Assembly (NCBI GenBank): GCA_023301645.1
Contig: JALZUH010000210.1
Location: 1-20,239, forward strand
From: Akkermansiaceae bacterium
GTDB taxonomy: Bacteria > Verrucomicrobiota > Verrucomicrobiia > Verrucomicrobiales > Akkermansiaceae
Direction: 5' to 3'
DNA length: 20,239 bases
Below the pieces are notes generated by a model. It made no database searches. It had not been told where the DNA came from and saw only the letters and a program-made list of their open reading frames with translations. The position numbers were made by a program, and so were the translations under genes. Below, one piece after another: positions 16,301 to 20,239 of the stretch. Position 1 is the first letter of the stretch. The number at the start of each line of letters is the position of its first letter.

Positions 16301-16749
16301 GTGACCCCGTCTCCACACTCGCCTATGTCAGATCAGAAATGCGCCCAGATGATCGCATTATGATCACCGAGCCTCACCCCCATGCCGCCAAAATCGAGCT
16401 CGGCCGAGTCGACTACGACCTCGTCGTCCCCATCCTCTACGACTTCGCCTATAATGACAACGGCACACTCCGTGACCGCAATGGCAATGCTGAAGTGGTC
16501 AATCGTCTCGCTGACCTACAGCAAATATTCACCCAGCAGCAGCGCGTATGGATCATCCTCAATCGAGAAAAATTCCGCTCTCGCAAAAAAAACATCCGCT
16601 GGGAATACCCCGGTGCACGGGAAGAGCTCTTCATCCGACAAAACTGCCAGCTCAAATACAGCTCTTACCTCTGGTCAGTCTACCTCTGGGATCAATCTGA
16701 AGGTGACATGAGCACCTTCCGCAAAGAACCCGCCCAATGGGTCGAGTAA
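13336..16749 (+). CDS. GT39/ArnT-like glycosyltransferase with N-terminal rhamnosidase-like domains
   Basis: A 1137-residue fusion. After one membrane anchor (~13-30), residues ~45-170 resemble the bacterial alpha-L-rhamnosidase N-terminal beta-sandwich (YFRKEILL, GGYELLCNGNPVG, DIRAFLQKGKNVIAISAEG). A second jelly-roll-like part (~245-500) has WIWINGKRLNVN and YDMSELTHTGKNHIRIRL, interrupted by a charged, Asn/Pro-rich insert (~345-425). From ~527 it is polytopic, and ~620-1010 matches the PMT_2/ArnT family: acidic motif IDDDEY at 648-653 after the first loop, SRSPLYHY, and HIARFYQQQQLM. A soluble tail (~1015-1137) ends the protein. GT39-type enzymes transfer a sugar from a polyprenyl-phosphate donor to protein or lipid on the periplasmic side. 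The large sugar-binding-like head is unusual for this family, which typically has about 500-650 residues. Last gene of the tight operon. Acceptor unknown. Confidence 0.82.
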   Translation: MNPESSSKRSKAATALSITASLLLIWWFLSGQHAGDISRYNHHIPDNAHWITTQENTQYTGYFRKEILLNADVKSAYIAVMSDGGYELLCNGNPVGAQTYWRPTRTFQNGLSHSGQRISGLTPIIAYNFPREYQWSGHRYDQTVTLYDIRAFLQKGKNVIAISAEGRKTQPTILAYGAINTRDNKSLTLQSDRSWKAEPVPQLVRQNDWATPTVDTSQWKQAIPKYEAPTQAQAKNGRPKAKTHPLSTVPESLYQEPFVAQWVIGRTSENDSQHAYEFTAKFDAEKHDSSWLKVLSHGDFWIWINGKRLNVNRSKRKGYHGGEWLVAWQGRRPLATPPVLLDPDEASDFFGGERFKNPRHGDPTENDFKPYQNNANRTRERPNQNNDDTIVEGEEQKGRLQDPYGILEEADPAVPHSIIRKRAKSTLQAYDMSELTHTGKNHIRIRLINGSSSGYQGSQAHKFAIDACTIDSSGKAHKITNLPWRIKYTNSEPTALTYKPALIGNSVTPGETPSMKFMGGSRQAAKASHIIAAAACLFILCYLLSQQLARYRRSSIIITISLALAALLQTCFMERSELIYFTSQSWAFTSVAIAIAIASGMSIHEHILSKKQHIPSSHTQLTKSPYLCLALLLIVFLARAWMVHDQPIDDDEYASIQAILAIAETGKPTIAGDIWYSRSPLYHYSAAFFVKLFGPHIWSLRLYSVLLSVLTGWLVWILARRYFRDPWVAPTALTLFALHPFLIFSGHIARFYQQQQLMVILMIHLFIQGFIFKKSIWHRAGAIILFSFAVLSQEISIGFVPVFLLTYLIFGRGVPFKWALKAVLYLVFAGILITADILLFKTKCITQSVGVSPNVEATLAPTFWELGNLFSMFIGYSRLHLALSVFYLFSLIYSVRRGSSRLITLHAFLLLSILIFNLTITSVSFRYMYSIIPLWILLGTHGISIFAKWFASSLGRHSYPAIFALSLLTVLLSFAPWRIIGSYQEKILGDPVSTLAYVRSEMRPDDRIMITEPHPHAAKIELGRVDYDLVVPILYDFAYNDNGTLRDRNGNAEVVNRLADLQQIFTQQQRVWIILNREKFRSRKKNIRWEYPGAREELFIRQNCQLKYSSYLWSVYLWDQSEGDMSTFRKEPAQWVE

Positions 16750-16815
16750 GCAAGATACAGCCACCTCAGAATTCAGACTTGCCTCTCAGCCCACCTTTTC
16801 TAAGAATCAGCAGAA

Positions 16816-18129
16816 GTGATTGATATCAAAACCGCCGCCCAAGCAATAACCTCACGCCTCACCGAGGCTGGTTACACCACCTACTATGCAGGAGGCTGTG
16901 TCAGGGACTTCCTACTCGGCCTAGAGCCTAATGACTACGACATTGCTACATCAGCCACACCGGATCAGGTGCAAGCACTCTTTCCTAAGTCTGACCCTAT
17001 TGGCGCGCACTTCGGCGTGATCCTTGTCAAAGAATCCCGACACCACTTCGAAATAGCAACCTTCCGCCACGACGGATCATACTCCGACGGCAGGCATCCA
17101 GAGTCGGTCACCTACTCCACCCCAGAAGACGACGCTAATCGACGCGACTTCACCACCAATGGTCTGTTTCAAGACCCTCAGACAGGTAAGATCATCGACT
17201 TCGTCGGAGGTCAGGCCGATATCAACTCAGGCACCATTCGTGCTATCGGGAACCCCAATGAGAGATTCCAAGAAGATGCGCTACGGCTCATTCGAGCCAT
17301 TAGGTTTGCCACCACACTCGACTTTCAGATCGAGCCAGCTACTTGGCAGTCTATTTCTGATAATGCCGAGCTACTCGAACAAATCAGCTCCGAGCGCATT
17401 CGTGATGAATTCAGTAAAATACTCCTCTCAAATAATCGAGCACGAGGCCTAGACCTACTCACCCAAAGCGGGCTCATGCACCACATAGTGCCAGAAGTCT
17501 ACGACCTTATTGGCTGTGAGCAGCCGCCACAATGGCACCCCGAGGGAGATGTCTATAATCACACCCACATCATGCTCGGCATGCTCAAAGAGGACATCTC
17601 CACCGAGCTCGCCTTATCCGTCTTACTCCACGACATTGGCAAACCAGCCACATACACCTACGACGAAGCTGACGACCGCATCCGATTCAATGGCCATGAC
17701 GCTGTCGGTGCCAAAATGGCGACTAAGATCCTACGCCGCCTGAAATACTCCAATAGCACCACTGAAGATGTCTCAGCCATGGTAGCCAATCACATGAACT
17801 TCATGAATGTGCAAAAAATGCGCACCGCCAAAGTGAAGCGCTTCATGGCTCGCCCTACCTTCCAAGACGAAATGGAGCTCCACCGCGTCGACTGCGCCAG
17901 CAGTAATGGTATTACTGAGAACTATGACTTCCTGCGCCAAAAGGAAAAAGACTTCGCAGCCGAGCCACTCATCCCGCCACCACTACTCACCGGTAAAGAC
18001 CTCATCGCCATGGGCCACCAGCCAGGACCAGCATTTAGAGATATTCTCAACAAACTAGAAACCGAGCAGCTCGAAGGCCATATCACCGAGCGCCAAGCCG
18101 CAATAGACTTCGTAACCAAGCATTTCTAG
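16816..18129 (+). CDS. cca: CCA tRNA nucleotidyltransferase / poly(A) polymerase family protein
   Basis: Class II nucleotidyltransferase that adds or repairs the CCA end of tRNAs, using CTP and ATP; some bacterial members instead add poly(A) tails. In 437 residues: GGCVRDFLLG at 26-35, metal-binding carboxylates D40 and D42 in NDYDIAT, RRDFTTNGL from 109, and EDALRLIRAIRFA at 153-165, all typical of the head and neck domains. An HD domain follows (YNHTH at 247-251, LLHDIGKP at 270-277, GHDAVGA near 292). HD-containing members often also hydrolyse 2',3'-cyclic phosphates. The start is GTG at 16816, because no in-frame ATG precedes the family N-terminus. It lies 66 bases after the glycosyltransferase gene and could be read through from that operon. 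CCA-adding versus poly(A) activity cannot be settled by eye. Confidence 0.9.
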   Translation: MIDIKTAAQAITSRLTEAGYTTYYAGGCVRDFLLGLEPNDYDIATSATPDQVQALFPKSDPIGAHFGVILVKESRHHFEIATFRHDGSYSDGRHPESVTYSTPEDDANRRDFTTNGLFQDPQTGKIIDFVGGQADINSGTIRAIGNPNERFQEDALRLIRAIRFATTLDFQIEPATWQSISDNAELLEQISSERIRDEFSKILLSNNRARGLDLLTQSGLMHHIVPEVYDLIGCEQPPQWHPEGDVYNHTHIMLGMLKEDISTELALSVLLHDIGKPATYTYDEADDRIRFNGHDAVGAKMATKILRRLKYSNSTTEDVSAMVANHMNFMNVQKMRTAKVKRFMARPTFQDEMELHRVDCASSNGITENYDFLRQKEKDFAAEPLIPPPLLTGKDLIAMGHQPGPAFRDILNKLETEQLEGHITERQAAIDFVTKHF

Positions 18130-18172
18130 AGTATCTTTTATCTACACCATCTACTGATTACGCAAAATCAGA

Positions 18173-18790
18173 TCAATGCCCTGTAATTCCGTGGTGATGA
18201 TAGAAATAAACCTCTCGTAGTAAGAATTTGAACTGCGTTCGAAATGACCTGTAGCGTGATGTCGGAGTAGGAGACGTCACTGCTGACATGCCTATATTAG
18301 CTGCCATGGCTGAAGCCCGCTTCAAGTGTAACGGGTCACTCACAATAATGGCAGATTTCAATCCAGCTGAATCCATCAAGGTTTTCGCCTCCACAAGGTT
18401 TTGCTTCGTTGTTCTCGATCTCACCTCGGTAAGGATTGTAGACTCACTAACCCCTTGCGCAATCGCATACAAAGCACCAACCTCGCTTTCAGCATGAGAA
18501 GCACCGGCACCGAAGCCACCAGTGAAAATAACCACAGGAGCCTCTGCTTGCTTGAGTAAACCAATGGCATGCTTAATACGCTCCTCGAATACAGGTGAGG
18601 GCTTGTCTCCATATACGGCTGCTCCAAGCACAATAATACAGTCTGACTTCTTGGCGTAATCTTTAGTGCCAAAGTTCCAAATGAAAATCCCTGTGATTAC
18701 TAAACATATCAAAAGCCCTCCTACCAGCCAACGTAGTGCTTTGATGATTTGACGCCTTTTATTCATTTTTTCTATATAATTAAAACCCAT
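18173..18790 (-). CDS. YdcF/SanA-like DUF218 membrane protein
   Basis: A 205-residue protein with one N-terminal membrane anchor (~18-40, ALRWLVGGLLICLVITGIFIW) and a DUF218 domain facing the periplasm. Family motifs: CIIVLGAAVYGDKPSPVFEERI, FTGGFGAGASHAESEVGALY, ILTEVRSRTTKQNLVEAK, and AIIVSDPLHLKRASAMA. Relatives such as E. coli SanA affect the envelope barrier, and ElyC acts on undecaprenyl-phosphate carriers or peptidoglycan precursors. The exact reaction is unknown. ATG at 18766 (MNKRRQ) is an alternative start that still keeps the anchor. It converges with the CCA gene over a 43-base gap in which I see no hairpin terminator. Confidence 0.87.
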   Translation of the reverse strand: MGFNYIEKMNKRRQIIKALRWLVGGLLICLVITGIFIWNFGTKDYAKKSDCIIVLGAAVYGDKPSPVFEERIKHAIGLLKQAEAPVVIFTGGFGAGASHAESEVGALYAIAQGVSESTILTEVRSRTTKQNLVEAKTLMDSAGLKSAIIVSDPLHLKRASAMAANIGMSAVTSPTPTSRYRSFRTQFKFLLREVYFYHHHGITGH

Positions 18791-18799
18791 GAAGTTTAT

Positions 18800-18816
18800 A
18801 CCATACTAGGCATGGT
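18800..18816. promoter_or_regulatory. Inverted repeat upstream of DUF218 gene
   Basis: ACCAT and ATGGT arms flank a seven-base centre, ending 10 bases upstream of the first start codon at 18790. On the minus strand a TATAAA lies just after it. This could be an operator or -10 region, but no matching -35 was seen. Confidence 0.25.
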
Positions 18817-18846
18817 TTTATTCACGTATCCGATAGCAGCAATACG

Positions 18847-18881
18847 AAAAAAGCAGAGAGCATTAGCTGCCCCCTGCTTTT
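18847..18881 (-). terminator. Rho-independent terminator of VWA gene
   Basis: Arms 18847-18861 and 18869-18881 form a long stem around a seven-base loop. On the minus strand the two mismatches become G-U wobbles and the stem is followed by a run of six U, so it is used in that direction. It sits about 33 bases after the VWA stop codon and before the DUF218 gene, separating the two transcripts. Confidence 0.82.
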
Positions 18882-18913
18882 GAAAAATCTAAACGCTATC
18901 TAGAGCAACGCCT

Positions 18914-19975
18914 TTACTGTTTACTATAGTCTTCTGACTCGGTTTTTCTGCCCTTCCGATCAATAATAGCAAAGCTACCATTTGACTTCTTCGCCAATGT
19001 TTCCATCGATTCGCGCGCGGCAGGCAAGACAAGAGCAATAGCAGATATACTGATATCGTGCTTCCGTGCAAGGTCACCATACTTTGCCGCTACCTTGTCA
19101 CCATCGCCACTAAGTCCATCCGTCATGAAGATAATCGCATCTGGCTTAGGTCTCATCTCAAACGCCATTTCAAATGGTGGCGCCCACGCTGTTCCTAATA
19201 CTAGGGGAGACTCTTCGATACGGTCGATAGACGCGTCCACTGTTGATTTAGTAACCGTCATCCAGTCAATCTTTCTTACTTTTCCATCTGTCTTTCGTTG
19301 TTCCCATTTTAACGTTTTGCCTTCAGCTGTGGTAATCGTATTCACACCAGCACCTTGGACATCGCCGATTTCATCTGATGCCAGCCATGCAGGACCGGCA
19401 AAGAAAAGCAGCTGAAACTTAGCCCCTTCAGGCAGCCTCTTCACAGAACTAACTAATTCCTCTCGCATCAACTTATCTTTAATCCCCTTCATTGAGAGCG
19501 AGTAATCAATAATATATAAGAACTTTTCGCCTGAGATATTAGTGCCAAAAAACGAGGTGTCACCCGATCCTGTGGCGCCAGCCGCGGCTCCCCAGTCGCC
19601 AAAGTCAATTTCAGCGCCTAAGTCCTGCGATTCTACTAAAGTCACCTCCTGGGTCACTGGAATAACGACGTTAGTTTGGCTGTTACTCGATAAGACCTTC
19701 GCTACCGAGGCAGAGGCAGAGGGTGTGCTCGGTTTAGTTTCTACGGTGCGCTGCACCTTAGGCTTATTCACTGACTGCTCTTCTGACGCAGAGGATGGAT
19801 ATGCCACAAGATCATCCGTATACTTCTCCGCGCTAGGTAGTAAGAACCAAAACATGACGACACCTAAAAGCACAATGACGAGCACTGATATAAGGATACT
19901 CGTAACCGTGTTATTTCTTTGCTGAATACGCAGGCGTTCAACTGTCTCTGGTGATAATTGGGCGTGTAGACTCAT
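18914..19975 (-). CDS. Membrane-anchored von Willebrand factor A domain protein
   Basis: A 353-residue protein. A short cytoplasmic N-terminus (SPETVERLRIQQRNN) precedes one membrane segment (~25-46). Then comes a Ser/Thr/Lys-rich periplasmic linker (~47-115) and, after FFGTNISGEKFLYIID, a VWA domain to about residue 345. The metal-ion-dependent adhesion site is D157-Y-S159-L-S161; later hallmarks are GTAWAPPFEMAFEM and AIIFMTDG. The FFG...GxKFxYIIDxSxSM arrangement is common in VWA proteins of Planctomycetes and Verrucomicrobia. Such proteins bind metal-dependent protein ligands, but the partner here is unknown. No MoxR ATPase or BatA-like partner is adjacent. It has its own promoter and terminator and borders the mobile element. 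Confidence 0.87.
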   Translation of the reverse strand: MSLHAQLSPETVERLRIQQRNNTVTSILISVLVIVLLGVVMFWFLLPSAEKYTDDLVAYPSSASEEQSVNKPKVQRTVETKPSTPSASASVAKVLSSNSQTNVVIPVTQEVTLVESQDLGAEIDFGDWGAAAGATGSGDTSFFGTNISGEKFLYIIDYSLSMKGIKDKLMREELVSSVKRLPEGAKFQLLFFAGPAWLASDEIGDVQGAGVNTITTAEGKTLKWEQRKTDGKVRKIDWMTVTKSTVDASIDRIEESPLVLGTAWAPPFEMAFEMRPKPDAIIFMTDGLSGDGDKVAAKYGDLARKHDISISAIALVLPAARESMETLAKKSNGSFAIIDRKGRKTESEDYSKQ

Positions 19976-19985
19976 AGACTTTTTA

Positions 19986-20014
19986 AATATAGTTATTAAA
20001 AGGAACTAAATCAA
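19986..20014 (-). promoter_or_regulatory. Probable promoter of VWA gene
   Basis: On the minus strand TTGATT (20014-20009) and TATATT (19991-19986) are separated by exactly 17 bases. Transcription would start only a few bases before the ATG at 19975, so the message would be almost leaderless. The mobile-element repeat begins within about 10-18 bases upstream of the -35 box. Confidence 0.5.
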
Positions 20015-20031
20015 ACATAAAATGAAAATAA

Positions 20032-20141
20032 CGTGTTGCCTCATTGAAGAGGACACCCAAAAAAATATGATTTATCTGAAAATAGGCGTGTTGCCTCATT
20101 GAAGAGGACACCCAAAAAAATATGATTTATCTGAAAATAGG
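20032..20141 (+). repeat. Two perfect 55-bp tandem direct repeats
   Basis: 20032-20086 and 20087-20141 are identical over all 55 bases, each starting CGTGTTGCCTCATTGAAGAG and ending CTGAAAATAGG. A partial extra piece (TGAAAATA at 20023-20030) precedes the first copy with a one-base spacing difference. Confidence 0.95.
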
Positions 20142-20145
20142 TCCC

Positions 20146-20167
20146 GTTGCCTCATAAATAAGGACAC
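20146..20167 (+). repeat. Third, degenerate copy of the repeat core
   Basis: GTTGCCTCAT-AAATA-AGGACAC repeats the core of the two upstream units (cores at 20035-20056 and 20090-20111) with five variable bases in the middle. Core starts are 55 and 56 bases apart. It ends 12 bases before the first ATG of the transposase-like frame. Confidence 0.85.
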
Positions 20168-20179
20168 TCTACACCAACG

Positions 20180-20239
20180 ATGGCCATGAGTGAACAAAGC
20201 ATAGAAGAATACACAGCAAAGATGCGGGAGAGATATGCC
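20180..20239 (+). CDS. Transposase/integrase, N-terminus only (partial)
   Basis: Twenty codons run from ATG 20180 to the window end; a second ATG at 20186 may be the true start. The residues EQSIEEYTAKMRERYA look like the first helix of integrase-core (rve/DDE) transposases of the IS481-like kind, which begin with a similar IEEY...MRxRY segment before a DNA-binding HTH. The catalytic domain is not in the window, so the family is a tentative call from memory of the N-terminal pattern. The location directly after an array of terminal-repeat-like motifs supports a mobile-element gene. Confidence 0.55.
   Translation, partial: MAMSEQSIEEYTAKMRERYA

Larger units (their letters stand above)
20032..20239 (+). 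mobile_element. Left end of an insertion element, truncated by window
   Basis: The terminal-repeat-like array (three copies of GTTGCCTCAT-n5-AGGACAC) lies immediately upstream of a transposase/integrase-like start. The outermost copies begin TGTTGCC, and a TG terminus is common for IS elements with rve-type transposases. The boundary near 20032-20034 is inferred from where the repeat begins. The right end, target duplication and rest of the transposase are outside the window. Confidence 0.55.

Noticed and set aside
20032..20167. CRISPR array
   Set aside because: The units are directly abutting without unique spacers, only two are perfect, and no cas gene is present; a mobile-element end fits better.

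Overview
The window reads as chromosomal DNA from a Gram-negative bacterium, most likely of the PVC group and probably Verrucomicrobiota. This rests on the style of the proteins: a VWA protein with an FFG...YIIDYSLSM core, a 34-residue COX24/AURKAIP1-type basic protein, and few clear Shine-Dalgarno sites. It is an inference. The outer-membrane efflux lipoprotein shows directly that the cell has an outer membrane. All coding strands are richer in C than G.

Layout. Positions 1-470 hold no intact gene, only a possible gene remnant near the left edge. The remnant is followed by the terminator of transketolase (tkt, minus, 470-2452). A divergent gap with a good sigma70-type promoter leads to hisG (plus, 2720-3595). 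A tiny basic protein resembling bS22/mS38 ribosomal proteins follows (3692-3796). A perfect UUCG-loop terminator (3818-3854) then serves both directions.

Signalling island, 3913-7963. A minus-strand cluster runs NtrC-type sigma54 response regulator, H-NOX heme-nitric-oxide sensor, hybrid histidine kinase. An Hpt phosphotransfer protein is divergent from it. Together these are all the parts of a predicted NO-sensing phosphorelay: H-NOX senses, the soluble PAS-HisKA-HATPase-REC kinase relays, Hpt H56 carries the phosphate, and D56 of the activator receives it to drive RpoN-dependent transcription. The recognised bacterial H-NOX/HnoK networks use orthodox kinases, so a hybrid-kinase plus free-Hpt version is the main system of interest here.

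Envelope region, 7915-16749. A NodT/OprM-like outer-membrane lipoprotein (minus) is divergent from a tightly packed plus-strand operon. The operon encodes a UPF0104/MprF-flippase-like membrane protein, an HlyD-type adaptor, a membrane protein with a repeat-like tail, and a very large GT39/ArnT-like glycosyltransferase carrying N-terminal rhamnosidase-N-like beta-sandwich domains. An outer-membrane channel and an adaptor are present without a recognisable pump, beside a lipid-flippase-like protein and a lipid-linked-sugar transferase. This suggests a glycoconjugate or glycolipid modification and export locus (inference).

The right end has a CCA-adding/poly(A) polymerase family gene (GTG start), a YdcF/SanA-like DUF218 membrane protein and a membrane-anchored VWA protein with its own terminator and promoter. 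Last comes the left end of a mobile element: two perfect tandem 55-bp repeats and a third degenerate copy directly upstream of a truncated transposase/integrase-like reading frame that runs off the window.
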